A DNA stretch of 64,000 nt from an uncultured Nitrospirota bacterium (GCA_947259355.1 CAMYMF010000006.1:16339-80338); one strand, 5' to 3'. Shown: positions 37,922-46,909, counted from the stretch's first letter. The notes: a model not told the origin generated them from the letters alone. Translations and numbers: made by a program.

Positions 37922-38288
37922 CGTTGGCACCTCCCGTTGAAATTGAAAAAAAAATTGATACAGATCAGAGCGCTTCTTTATATCCCCTTGGACGCCGTGC
38001 TGTCAAATATATTCAGATCATTTGCACCGATCGCGTCAGTGGTCCGGACCGCCTCCCTCGCCGAGCCACCATGGGCTGGCCTATGTTTTCCTCCTTTTTT
38101 CAAAAGGTTAGATGGCGATCACCAATCCACGGCCATCGCGATCGACAGCCCCATTATTAGGAAACCTTGTTTTTCGCCCATGGCTCGGCTATGATCCGAG
38201 CGAAGGGGCCTCACGCTCGGGGACCTCGGCAGCAACGAGCGGGGACAGTGTCGACGAGACTTCGGCAGATGTAGTGGTGGAACCGACA
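37922..38288. other. Divergent intergenic region, c554-like / glycosyltransferase
   Basis: This is about 370 bases between two divergent genes. It holds an A-run (37946-37954), an FNR-like palindrome and otherwise no gene I can support. An in-frame extension of the glycosyltransferase back to 38112 has Ser/Pro-rich low-quality sequence and no ribosome site. Confidence 0.5.
37955..37968 (-). promoter_or_regulatory. FNR/CRP-family-like box
   Basis: TTGATACAGATCAG matches the FNR consensus TTGAT-N4-ATCAA at nine of ten positions. It is centred about 40 bases before the start codon of the tetrahaem cytochrome, so it would overlap the core promoter. It may be a repressor or DNR-type site. Confidence 0.4.
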
Positions 38289-39134
38289 ATGAAGAAGCCT
38301 CCGTTGGTCAGCGTGATCATCCCAACGTTCAATCGCTTTCCCATGCTCTGCGAAGCCATCGATTCGGTGCTAGCTCAGAGCTTTTCCGACTTCGAGCTCA
38401 TCGTCGTCGATGACGGCTCTTCAGACGAAACCGGCTCCATCGGCACCCGATACGGGCCGTCCATTCAATACTTATTTCAAGGAAATCAAGGAGTAAGCGC
38501 AGCGAGAAACCGGGGGATCGAAAGGGCCCGCGGCGATTTCATCTGTTTTCTGGACTCCGACGACCTTTGGCTGCCCCATAAACTGGCGGTTCAATATGCC
38601 GCGATGATCGAGAACCCTGCCGAGCCGGTCTCCTACACCGAAGAGATCTGGTACCGCCGGGGGGTCCGGGTGAATCCAAAGAAAAAGCATGCCAAACATG
38701 GGGGGTGGATTTTCGCTCAGTGTCTAACCCTTTGCCTTATCAGCCCCTCTTCCGTGATGATTAGACGGAATATCTTTGATTCAGTGGGCATATTCGATGA
38801 AGATCTCCCTGTATGCGAGGACTACGACCTCTGGCTCCGTATCTCAAAGGATTTCCCCGTGCGACTCATCCCAGACCCTCTCATCATTAAGCGGAACGGC
38901 CACCGCGGACAACTCTCAGCCAGCAACTGGGGCTTCGATCGATATCGCGTGCAAAGTGTTGCGCAGCTCTTATCAGCCGGTACGCTGAGCCCGGACCAGG
39001 TCGAAGCCGCTGTGCGCTTGTTGGCACAGAAGTGCCGAATTCTCCACCGGGGATTCATGAAACGAGGCAAGACTCAAGAGGCGGAAGTGTATGCGAGATT
39101 GGCTCAACAATGGACGGAGGCCACATCTTCCTGA
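38289..39134 (+). CDS. Family 2 glycosyltransferase
   Basis: This protein of about 281 residues is a GT-A fold inverting glycosyltransferase. It starts with the standard PPLVSVIIPTFNR. The nucleotide-sugar-binding Asp pair is in LIVVDDGSSDETG, the metal-binding DXD is in FICFLDSDDLW, and the second half is family-like up to GHRGQLS. Its acceptor is unknown; surface polysaccharide or protein glycosylation is usual. I take the ATG at 38289, where homology begins. It is isolated from other glycan genes. Confidence 0.87.
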   Translation: MKKPPLVSVIIPTFNRFPMLCEAIDSVLAQSFSDFELIVVDDGSSDETGSIGTRYGPSIQYLFQGNQGVSAARNRGIERARGDFICFLDSDDLWLPHKLAVQYAAMIENPAEPVSYTEEIWYRRGVRVNPKKKHAKHGGWIFAQCLTLCLISPSSVMIRRNIFDSVGIFDEDLPVCEDYDLWLRISKDFPVRLIPDPLIIKRNGHRGQLSASNWGFDRYRVQSVAQLLSAGTLSPDQVEAAVRLLAQKCRILHRGFMKRGKTQEAEVYARLAQQWTEATSS

Positions 39135-39218
39135 AGAGCTGCGCGAAGAGCTTGCGGGTTACCCTAAGATGCTTCGGCCCATGAGCGCACGGCCAAACAG
39201 AACGGGTTTTGATCTCTG

Positions 39219-39234
39219 TGTGTGAAATCACACA
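39219..39234. promoter_or_regulatory. Palindrome upstream of the haem-sensor kinase
   Basis: TGTGTGA-AA-TCACACA is a perfect 7-bp inverted repeat with a 2-base spacer, about 95 bases before the kinase start. It resembles CRP-family half sites (TGTGA/TCACA), but the spacing is too short for a classical CRP site. It is probably an operator. Confidence 0.35.
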
Positions 39235-39327
39235 TTTTTGTTGCCTTCACCCCAGCCACATGATATGTTGATCACTGGGTAACCTACTGATTACGGCACA
39301 CGCCTTCATTTTCAAAAGCGTTCGTCC

Positions 39328-40830
39328 ATGGGTCTGCTTCAGCATGTGAATCGGAGTCTCAAATTCCGATTGGTCCTTTTTGTCGTCCTCATTCTAACAC
39401 TCACCATTGGTGTTTTCTCGTATTATCTCCTGAAGATCCAGCGGAACCAGCTGATAGATGTTACCCAAGAGAAGCTGAATGACGTTGCCGACGCCATCGA
39501 AAAATCGATCCAGACATCCATGGAGGTCGGCCGCAGTCAGGACGTCAAGCGGATCATCGCATCGATCGGTTCCCTGCCTGATCTGCAGCAAGTAAGGATT
39601 TTCTCCAAACGGGGGGTGATTCTCATTTCCAGCGACCCGGAGGAAGTGGGTGCCCTGATCGCAAGGGAAGACCTGGCCTTCTTTCATCGGCAAAAGTTTT
39701 CCACCATCTACGATGCCAAACTCTTGAAAGAGCCGGTTTTCAGGATTATCCGGCCCATCATGAACGAGCCCCGCTGTTACCGCTGCCACGGCGCCAACCC
39801 GAACCAGATTAACGGTGTGCTTGAAGTGAATGTCTCCATGCAGAAAGTTCACGAAAGGATGGCTTCGGTGAAGAGATTCATGGCGAGCTCGACACTGGTC
39901 ACGCTTGCCGTGCTGATGGTCTCCCTTCTCTTCCTGGTGTCCCATCTGGTCAACCGGCCCATCCAGAGCCTGATCACAACCATGCGCAAAGCGGAACGGG
40001 GGGACATGACCGCTCGGGCAGTCCCCGACGACACGCTCGAATTCGGGGAGCTGGGGCGTAATTTCAATTCAATGATCACAAGACTGCAGAAGGCACAGCT
40101 GGACCTGGAGGAGATGCACGCGCAGCAGATGGAGCGGGTGGACCGCTTCGCGACGATCGGGGAGCTGGCTGCGGGCATCGCCCATGAAATCAAGAACCCC
40201 ATCGCCGGTATCGGAGGCGCCATACAGATTCTCATGGAGGATTTCCCCCGCAACGACCATCGACGGGAAATCTTTGAAGAGATCCTGAAACAGATCGACC
40301 GGATCGATCAGGACATCAAAGACCTTTTGAGCTACGCCCGAACGGCCAAACCGACGCTCGAAGAACACGACATCAACAAGGTGATCCAGCAGGCCCTTTT
40401 CCTCATCCGTGATCGGGCAGCCCAGCAGCGGGTGGAGGTACTCACCGAATTGAGTTCAAATATTCCACCCCTCGAGATCGATGAGAAGCAGATCCAGCAG
40501 GTGTTGGTAAACCTAGGCTTGAATGCCATTCAAGCCATGCCGAATGGCGGTGCCCTAAAGATCAGCTCTTCCATAGACGATGTCTCCCAGGATCCGATGT
40601 TTGCGAAGATTCTGGTGGAAGATACGGGACGCGGGATTTTCCCCAAGAATATCTCAAGAATCTTTACGCCGTTCTTTACGACCCGTCATACCGGAACCGG
40701 CCTGGGGCTGCCTATCAGCCAGAAGATCATGAACCATCACCACGGCACCATCGAAGTCAAGAGCAAGCCCGGCGACGGCACCTGCTTCACGCTAAGACTG
40801 CCGTTAACACGGGCTCGTTCTATGGCATGA
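39328..40830 (+). CDS. Histidine kinase with periplasmic haem-binding CXXCH
   Basis: This 500-residue sensor kinase has a first membrane helix at about 13-34 and a periplasmic domain of about 150 residues ending in RCYRCHGANPNQINGVLEV. That segment is a single covalent haem site (150-154). After the second helix (about 190-212) come a HAMP domain, a DHp domain with phosphoacceptor H286 in GIAHEIKNP, and a complete ATPase domain (VNLGLNAIQAMPNGG, DTGRGI, TGTGLGLPI). It should sense redox state or a haem ligand. It heads a plus-strand run of signalling genes that ends in the cytochrome cluster. Confidence 0.92.
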   Translation: MGLLQHVNRSLKFRLVLFVVLILTLTIGVFSYYLLKIQRNQLIDVTQEKLNDVADAIEKSIQTSMEVGRSQDVKRIIASIGSLPDLQQVRIFSKRGVILISSDPEEVGALIAREDLAFFHRQKFSTIYDAKLLKEPVFRIIRPIMNEPRCYRCHGANPNQINGVLEVNVSMQKVHERMASVKRFMASSTLVTLAVLMVSLLFLVSHLVNRPIQSLITTMRKAERGDMTARAVPDDTLEFGELGRNFNSMITRLQKAQLDLEEMHAQQMERVDRFATIGELAAGIAHEIKNPIAGIGGAIQILMEDFPRNDHRREIFEEILKQIDRIDQDIKDLLSYARTAKPTLEEHDINKVIQQALFLIRDRAAQQRVEVLTELSSNIPPLEIDEKQIQQVLVNLGLNAIQAMPNGGALKISSSIDDVSQDPMFAKILVEDTGRGIFPKNISRIFTPFFTTRHTGTGLGLPISQKIMNHHHGTIEVKSKPGDGTCFTLRLPLTRARSMA

Positions 40831-40842
40831 GGAGCTGACAGG

Positions 40843-41196
40843 GTGCACTCCGAGAAAAGAAACTGGCCTCGGGTTCCGCTGTCGGTCACTGTAACTTATC
40901 GGGTGGACGGCCACGACAGAGAGGGAACTTACGAAGTGAAATCAGTCAATGTGAGCGAGGGCGGCATCTTCATCGCCACTGAGCTGCCCCTGGGGCTGGG
41001 GACGGAAGTACATCTCGAGTTTCACCTCCCAAATCAGAGCGAATCCATTCAGGCTTCCGGCAGGGTCGTCTGGTGCGGCCGGACGGAAACAGTGGGTGGG
41101 GCGATGGTCCTGGGAAAAGGCATTCAGTTCACGGATTGTACGGAGCGGTGTCGTCGGCACTTGGCGGATTATGTTAGTCAATTCCGTAGTTCTTAG
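40843..41196 (+). CDS. PilZ domain protein
   Basis: This 117-residue cytoplasmic protein starts at GTG. The c-di-GMP-binding pattern is partly conserved: KRNWPRVPL supplies the Arg region, but the second motif is NVSEGGIF, with Asn in place of the usual Asp of DxSxxG. It could thus bind c-di-GMP weakly or act as a non-binding adaptor. It follows the haem kinase by 12 bases and overlaps the next gene, so it belongs to the same operon. Confidence 0.83.
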   Translation: MHSEKRNWPRVPLSVTVTYRVDGHDREGTYEVKSVNVSEGGIFIATELPLGLGTEVHLEFHLPNQSESIQASGRVVWCGRTETVGGAMVLGKGIQFTDCTERCRRHLADYVSQFRSS

Positions 41197-42880
41197 AGAA
41201 AGGCTGCTGCGGTGCACCAGGCCCGGGCGCTGGGTCCGTGGTGCCCTGGCAGCGCTGATCGCCTTGGCCTTGCAGCACGTCGGCTGCGGGAATCCACCGG
41301 TGAGCCCGCCCGATAACGGCAGACAGGTCATCACCATCGGCGGGTCCGCCGCGGCCGCACCCATCGTGAACGCGCTGGTAGAAGCTTACCTGCGTGAGCA
41401 ACCAGGCGACAAAATCCAGCTTCTGTTAAATGTCCACTCGACCGGCGGTATTCTGGGGGTGGCGGACGGCAACCTCGATATTGGCGTGGTGTCGCGGTCG
41501 CTCACCCCGCAAGAAGAGAAGTATGCGCTGCTCCGCTATCCGTTTGCCCTGGACATGGTCGTCTTTGCAATCCATCGGGACGTGCCGTTGGCCGAACTCT
41601 CCACGCGGGAAGTGCTGGAGATCTATTCTGGAAGAATCGCAAACTGGAAAGAACTGGGCGGACCCGATCTGGCGATTGCCGTACTCGACCGGCCGGAGCA
41701 CTCCTCGGCGAAGCAGGCGCTGCGTCAATCGCTGTTCGGCAGAGATTTTTCCTTTCGGCAGGATGCCCTGGTCTTAGAGCGCGTCAGTCAAATGGACGAT
41801 GCCCTCCAGACCATTCCCGGCAGCATCGGCTATACGTCTTACAGCAATCTTCTGGCACGGAAATTTGATATCCCCCTGCTGCGCCTGGATGGCACGCTGC
41901 CGACGGTTTGGAACCTTGAACGGGGCCTCAGCAAAACCTCTCGGCAATATGCCTTCGTCATCAAGGGGCGCCCGGAGCACTTGGTCGAGCGCTTCTTGAA
42001 CTTCGTGTACGGCCGGACGGCTCAGGAGATCATCCGAGCCAAAGGACTGGTTCCTGAACGGCGCAAAGTGACTATCGCCTTTGCCCCAGAAATCAACCTC
42101 ATGGAACAGGAGACCCGCTACATCCCGCTGTTCAACTATCTCTACCGAAAGACCGGCATCGTCATCGATATGAAATATGCAGCCAGCTATTCTCACCTCA
42201 TCCACGATCTCGTAACCAAGAGGTTTGACGGGGCCCTGCTTGGAAGCTTCGCCTACGGCCTGATCAACGCGCAGGCGCCCCTGGAAGTTCTGGGGCGGCC
42301 CGTGATCAATGGCCAGAGCTTCTACACGGGAATTCTATTCGTCCGAAAGGACAGCGGCATTAAGACGCTCCAGGATCTTCGGGGCAAGACATTCAGCTTC
42401 GTCGACCGGGCCACGACGGCAGGGTACCTGTTCCCCATGCTCTATTTCAAACAGCACGGCATCAGCGTACCGGAAGAGTACTTTGGGAAGACCCTTTTCT
42501 CGGGAAGTCACGATGCCTCCATCATGGCGGTCCTGAACGGAAAAGCCGACGCGGCAGCCGCCAAGGACCTCGTCTTGATGCGGGTGGGTGAAAAAGATGT
42601 CCGGGTGGCCCTCGACCTCCTCATGCTGGCCACGTCTCTGCCGGTACCCACCAATGGCCTCTGCGTCAGCCAGAGCCTCGATTGGGATTTGAAGGAGGAT
42701 ATACAAAAGGCACTCCTGGCCATGGAAGAGGATCCGGAGGGACGGCAAGTGCTGCAACGCTTCGGTGCCGAACGTTTCCTCCCCACGACGCACCGGGATT
42801 ACCAGAACCTCTATGTCATGCTGAAAGAACTCGACGTCGACCCCTCAACGTATTTGAGTGGGCCAAGAGCTGCCCCTTGA
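41171..42880 (+). CDS. Dual PstS-like / PhnD-like binding lipoprotein
   Basis: This protein of about 569 residues combines two periplasmic binding domains. Residues about 50-320 are PstS-like: ITIGGSAAAAPIVNALVEAYL, NVHSTGGILGVADGNLDIGVVSRSLT by its ends, and FVYGRTAQEIIRAKGLVP. Residues about 325-560 are PhnD-like: VTIAFAPEINLMEQETRYIPLFNYL by its ends, then FTAGYLFPM-like TTAGYLFPMLYFK. The N-terminal helix ends in HVGC, a near-lipobox. With no ABC permease nearby, it is more likely to feed signals on phosphate or a related oxyanion to the adjacent kinase-like proteins. The start is uncertain; 41171 overlaps the PilZ gene. Confidence 0.83.
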   Translation: MLVNSVVLRERLLRCTRPGRWVRGALAALIALALQHVGCGNPPVSPPDNGRQVITIGGSAAAAPIVNALVEAYLREQPGDKIQLLLNVHSTGGILGVADGNLDIGVVSRSLTPQEEKYALLRYPFALDMVVFAIHRDVPLAELSTREVLEIYSGRIANWKELGGPDLAIAVLDRPEHSSAKQALRQSLFGRDFSFRQDALVLERVSQMDDALQTIPGSIGYTSYSNLLARKFDIPLLRLDGTLPTVWNLERGLSKTSRQYAFVIKGRPEHLVERFLNFVYGRTAQEIIRAKGLVPERRKVTIAFAPEINLMEQETRYIPLFNYLYRKTGIVIDMKYAASYSHLIHDLVTKRFDGALLGSFAYGLINAQAPLEVLGRPVINGQSFYTGILFVRKDSGIKTLQDLRGKTFSFVDRATTAGYLFPMLYFKQHGISVPEEYFGKTLFSGSHDASIMAVLNGKADAAAAKDLVLMRVGEKDVRVALDLLMLATSLPVPTNGLCVSQSLDWDLKEDIQKALLAMEEDPEGRQVLQRFGAERFLPTTHRDYQNLYVMLKELDVDPSTYLSGPRAAP

Positions 42881-42900
42881 ACCGAGACCGAAGAGAAGCG

Positions 42901-44676
42901 ATGGTTTATCCAAATACACCGAATTCGGCCAAGGCTGTCACAGGGTTGCTTGAACCCTGGCGGAAAGCCAGTATTCGAACCAAGGTGTTAATTCCGTTCC
43001 TGGCCATCTTCGTAATTTCAATGCTTCTAGGCACCTACTACTTTCTGCACGTCGTGCTGCAGCTGATCGAATCCCGAATAGAGGAGCAGCTCCACACCAG
43101 TGCATCCCGCATTACCGAGGAGCTTTTTCAGCAAGAGCAGCGTATTTTGCACCATGCGCAAAACATGGTGGAAATCAAACTCCTGGCCGATCAGACACCG
43201 GACACCAATCAGGCCAGACTGCTGCAGATCCATGAACTGCAGGCCCTGCGCACCGGGAGCATCCGATTTCTTGGTGTTTACGGAAAGGATCTCTCTTCGG
43301 CAGACCCGCTGCGTCCCCTGGTACAAAAAGGGCTGCGGGGCCTTCGATTAACGGGTCTCATTCGACGCGAGGCACCGGCCGGCCTGTCGTGGCATCTGGT
43401 GGGAGTGGCCCCAGTTCCCGCACCGCAATGGACGGTGGAAGTGGTCCTCCTGGAAACCGTGCTGGACCGGAGCTTTCTCGAGGAAGTGGGAAGACCTTTC
43501 GGTGCAGACATCGCCCTCTACGATCGTCAGGGCGCCCTCATGGCACAGACCCTATATGAAACGCGCGACACAGAAGTGGCCAACTTGAAATCATGGGTGA
43601 AATCGACAGCCCCGCTTCCCGCGGAAACCCGTTTGCTTATGCCGGAGATGCTGGACGTCGGCGGCACCCCTTACAAGGCCATCCTGGCGCCTTTAACCTT
43701 CAATTACGAACCAGCCGGTACGGTAGCCATTATGATACCGGTGAAAGGGTTTCTCTCGACGCAAGCTCTGGTCATTGGGCAGGCCCTGGCCTATGCGATG
43801 ATCATCATTGTCGCCATGAGTCTGCTCTATCTCCTGATCGTGCGGGGCATCACAGTCCCGCTGAAAGCACTTGAGAAAGGTGCAGAGCGAATGATGGCCG
43901 GCGCGCCGGTTGAGATCATTGAGACCCGCTCTGGCGATGAAGTGGGCACGCTCACACGCACTTTTAACGAGATGTCCCGGTCCCTGCAGCACCGGGAAAA
44001 GGAACTGAGAGTCAAAGCCCGGGAGTTCAAAAACAAGACAGAGGAACTCAATGCCATTCTGGAGCACATGGCCGACAGCGTTGTCGTCTTGAACCGAGAC
44101 TACCGGATCGAATATATGAACCGGGCTGCCGTAAAGGCCTTCGACGAGAGGGTGGGGGAAATATGCTATGACGTGTTTTATGGCAAGGACGAACCCTGCC
44201 ACCCCTGCTCCATTGATGAGATTCTTCGGAAGAAGCGGCCCGTTTATCAGTACAGTTCCGCCGATCCTCGCGGTAAGCATTATGAAGTAATTGCGCAACC
44301 ATTGCATCAGGTCAACGGCGAAGACAAGGTGATAACAATACGACGGGACATCACAGAGCAGCGGCAGCGTGCGGCGGAGAAACGAAAGATGGAAAAGAAG
44401 ATTCAGCAAGAACGCCTCGCCGCTATCCAGCAAGTGGTGGTGAGCATTAAACACACGGTGAACAATTCGCTGACGGCCATCTTCGGGTCTCTGGAGCTGC
44501 TCAAACGGGAGGACTGCCCGCTTTCCGACAAAGAACGGGAAATCGTGGGCATCATCGAATCGGAATCGGACAAGATCAAGAGTGTTGTCTCCAAGCTGTC
44601 GACCATCACCGACCCGGTGGTAACGCACTACACGGAGGATGTGACCATGATCGACCTGGATGATGCGTCGGTCTGA
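42901..44676 (+). CDS. HAMP-PAS phosphoacceptor protein lacking an ATPase domain
   Basis: This 591-residue sensor has two membrane helices (about 30-52 and 300-323) around a periplasmic region of about 240 residues. HAMP and coiled-coil segments follow, then a PAS domain with a Cys-rich loop (CYDVFYGKDEPCHPC). The last domain is DHp-like, with H518 in VVVSIKHTVNNSLTAIFG. The protein ends 74 residues after that His in MIDLDDASV. No HATPase domain follows in any frame before the next gene. It may be phosphorylated in trans by the haem kinase or act as a phosphatase or scaffold. The start ATG at 42901 follows an AGAGAAG site. Confidence 0.85.
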   Translation: MVYPNTPNSAKAVTGLLEPWRKASIRTKVLIPFLAIFVISMLLGTYYFLHVVLQLIESRIEEQLHTSASRITEELFQQEQRILHHAQNMVEIKLLADQTPDTNQARLLQIHELQALRTGSIRFLGVYGKDLSSADPLRPLVQKGLRGLRLTGLIRREAPAGLSWHLVGVAPVPAPQWTVEVVLLETVLDRSFLEEVGRPFGADIALYDRQGALMAQTLYETRDTEVANLKSWVKSTAPLPAETRLLMPEMLDVGGTPYKAILAPLTFNYEPAGTVAIMIPVKGFLSTQALVIGQALAYAMIIIVAMSLLYLLIVRGITVPLKALEKGAERMMAGAPVEIIETRSGDEVGTLTRTFNEMSRSLQHREKELRVKAREFKNKTEELNAILEHMADSVVVLNRDYRIEYMNRAAVKAFDERVGEICYDVFYGKDEPCHPCSIDEILRKKRPVYQYSSADPRGKHYEVIAQPLHQVNGEDKVITIRRDITEQRQRAAEKRKMEKKIQQERLAAIQQVVVSIKHTVNNSLTAIFGSLELLKREDCPLSDKEREIVGIIESESDKIKSVVSKLSTITDPVVTHYTEDVTMIDLDDASV

Positions 44677-44764
44677 TTTTCTCTGCCGACAACTGGGTGA
44701 CGCCCTGCGTACCCGACGCAGGCACGGCCGGTCTTGAAGGACCTGCAACAAGGAGTGAACCGAT

Positions 44765-46135
44765 ATGGCCAAAGCAAGAATTCTTGTCGTGGACGACGAA
44801 AAACTGATCCGCTGGTCGCTGAAGGAGAATCTGGAAAAGGAGAACTACGAAGTCTACACCGCCAGCACCGGCGAAGAAGCGCTGGCACTGATCCATGAGG
44901 AATTGCCGGATCTGATTCTCCAGGACATAAAACTCCCAGGTATCAGTGGCCTTGAGATTTTGGAGGAAGTGAAGAAACTGCGGGAGGAGTCTCTGGTCAT
45001 CATGATGACGGCCTATGGGGACGTCAACACCTCCGTGAAAGCCATGAAACTCGGCGCGTATGACTTCGTGGAAAAACCGTTCGTATTCGACAAACTGAAG
45101 CTCACCATTGCCAAGGCTCTCGAAACGGTCAACCTCAAGAAGGAGGTCCATGTTTTCAAGAGTCAGCAGAAGGCCCAGTTCCGGCTAAACAATGTGGTGG
45201 GCCAATCCGAGTCCATGCAGCGGGTGTTCCAGATGGTGGAGAAACTCTCCCGAAGTGATGCCACGACGGTCCTTCTGCAGGGCGAGAGCGGCACGGGGAA
45301 GGACGTCATTGCAAGGGCCATTCATTACCAGAGCCGTCGGGCGGAGGCGCCGTATATGGAGATCAACTGCACCTCCCTGCCTGACACCCTCATTGAGAGT
45401 GAGCTGTTTGGACATGAAAAAGGCGCGTTCACCGACGCGAAGGCTATGAAGAAGGGCCTCTTCGAATTGACCGACGGCGGCACGATTCTTCTGGACGAAA
45501 TCGGGGACATGCCCTTGAGCACCCAGTCCAAACTGCTGCGAGTGATCGAAAACAAAGCCTTCAAGCGCCTCGGTGGCGTCAAGGATATTGTCGTCGATGT
45601 AAGAATCATCGCTGCGACGAACAAAGACCTGCAACAGGCATCCCTCGAAGGCGGCTTTCGGGAGGATCTGTTTTATCGCCTGAAAGTGTTCCCCATCTAT
45701 CTGCCCCCCTTGAGGGAACGATCGGAAGATATTCCTCTGCTGGTACGGCATTTCATCACGACATTTAATCAGGAATTCAAGAAGAACGTGCGGGGTATCT
45801 CCCCGGAGGCCGCGGAGATGATGATGGCCTACCGCTGGCCCGGAAACGTTCGGGAACTGAAGAACGTTATCGAACGGGCGATTATCCTCGAAAGCGAAGA
45901 GGTGATTCTGCCCGAGCATCTGCCCCTGGAAGTGGTCCGACCTGAGCTGACCACGAATCCCCAGGGCGCGTCCATTCAGCTACCCGCCGAAGGGGTCTCG
46001 CTGACGGAAGTCGAAAAAGAGCTCATCCAGCAGGCCTTGGCCACTTCCAAAGGCAACCAGGTCCATGCAGCCAAATTACTCGGCATGAGTCGCGACACCC
46101 TCCGGTACCGGATGAAGAAATACGATCTGCTTTAG
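44765..46135 (+). CDS. Sigma-54-dependent response regulator (NtrC family)
   Basis: This 456-residue activator has three parts. The receiver domain (1-120) has the phospho-Asp D54 in LILQDIKLPG. The AAA+ domain (about 145-380) has Walker A GESGTGKD at 173-180 and the sigma-54 contact loop GAFTDA at 220-225, where the usual sequence is GAFTGA. Walker B is GTILLDEIGD, followed by GNVRELKN. The last part is a Fis-type HTH (VHAAKLLGMSRDTLRYRMKK). AAGGAG lies upstream of the ATG. Together with rpoN and the sigma-54 promoter before the tetrahaem cytochrome gene, it is the obvious candidate activator of the cytochrome cluster. Confidence 0.94.
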   Translation: MAKARILVVDDEKLIRWSLKENLEKENYEVYTASTGEEALALIHEELPDLILQDIKLPGISGLEILEEVKKLREESLVIMMTAYGDVNTSVKAMKLGAYDFVEKPFVFDKLKLTIAKALETVNLKKEVHVFKSQQKAQFRLNNVVGQSESMQRVFQMVEKLSRSDATTVLLQGESGTGKDVIARAIHYQSRRAEAPYMEINCTSLPDTLIESELFGHEKGAFTDAKAMKKGLFELTDGGTILLDEIGDMPLSTQSKLLRVIENKAFKRLGGVKDIVVDVRIIAATNKDLQQASLEGGFREDLFYRLKVFPIYLPPLRERSEDIPLLVRHFITTFNQEFKKNVRGISPEAAEMMMAYRWPGNVRELKNVIERAIILESEEVILPEHLPLEVVRPELTTNPQGASIQLPAEGVSLTEVEKELIQQALATSKGNQVHAAKLLGMSRDTLRYRMKKYDLL

Positions 46136-46531
46136 TCCGAATATTGCATGAGTGATTTGCACTGCGGCGTCATCACGAATCGGCCTGCCGTACAGACACC
46201 GGGGACGTAGACAATCTGGACGGCCGTGCCGATAAAGTCGCAGAGATGATGCGATGGCTATACGACACAGGGCCTGGTTCACAGACGCCTGTTGGTCACA
46301 CCGCTGTTGGGGCATGCGGGCTGATCCACTCCCTGCGCCAAAACCCGATAGAAAAATATCCCCAATTAGAACATTTTACTCTTGAAAAGACAAGAATTTG
46401 AATATAAACTGCTGCCCATTGTATTGATTAGCGGTGTATATTTGCGTGTCCTCCATCGTGGTTCGAGAATCACCGACTGGTACTTGTGTGCTGTCGCCCC
46501 TGCAGACAGACCTTGCAAAAAGGACCCGCAC
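46136..46531. other. Intergenic region before the receiver gene
   Basis: This is about 395 bases. It holds a probable sigma-70 promoter (listed separately) in an A/T-rich patch. An open frame of about 80 codons without a convincing start or ribosome site (roughly 46155-46401) is not supported as a gene. Confidence 0.45.
46382..46410 (+). promoter_or_regulatory. Sigma-70 promoter for receiver/cytochrome genes
   Basis: TTGAAA (46382-46387) and TAAACT (46405-46410) lie 17 bases apart; an overlapping TATAAA at 46403 is an alternative -10. This would give the receiver and 15-haem cytochrome genes a start separate from the upstream NtrC-type gene. Confidence 0.45.
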
Positions 46532-46909
46532 GTGCATAAGAAAATCCTCGTCGTCGATGATGAAAAGCTTGTCCGATGGACAATCCAGCAATCCATGGGG
46601 AAACAGAATGTCCGAGTGGTTTCTGCCGCAACAGGTGCGGAAGCCATGGCGAAGCTCCAGGAAGAACGTTTTGACATCGTCATCACCGATTTCGTCATGC
46701 CCGGCTTCAATGGAATTGAAGTGGCTCGGCGGGCCCGGGAACTGCAACCGGAAAGCAAAATTGTCATGATCACCGCCCACGAGACGATTCTGGACCGCAA
46801 CGAGGTCGAACAGGCGGGGGTGAGCAGCATTATAAACAAACCCTTCATGATCAGCGAGGTCCGGAACATCATCTCCGATCTCCTGTCGGAAAAAAGAGAC
46901 GCTGTATAA
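46532..46909 (+). CDS. Single-domain response regulator
   Basis: This 125-residue receiver has no output domain. The acidic pair is in KILVVDDEKLVRW, the phospho-Asp is D53 in VITDFVMPG, and the switch Thr (MITAHE) and Lys (INKPF) are present. I choose the GTG at 46532 because AAGGA lies 8 bases before it; a longer reading has no ribosome site. Its stop overlaps the ATG of the 15-haem cytochrome (TAATG). It could shuttle phosphate between the upstream kinase-like proteins, or act directly on a target. Confidence 0.9.
   Translation: MHKKILVVDDEKLVRWTIQQSMGKQNVRVVSAATGAEAMAKLQEERFDIVITDFVMPGFNGIEVARRARELQPESKIVMITAHETILDRNEVEQAGVSSIINKPFMISEVRNIISDLLSEKRDAV

Noticed and set aside
44677..44764. 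Hidden ATPase domain of the HAMP-PAS protein in another frame
   Set aside because: Only 88 bases separate its stop from the NtrC-type start, with no ATPase motifs in any frame.
46155..46401. Small open frame before the receiver gene
   Set aside because: No start codon with a ribosome site and no recognisable family. It overlaps the A/T-rich promoter patch.
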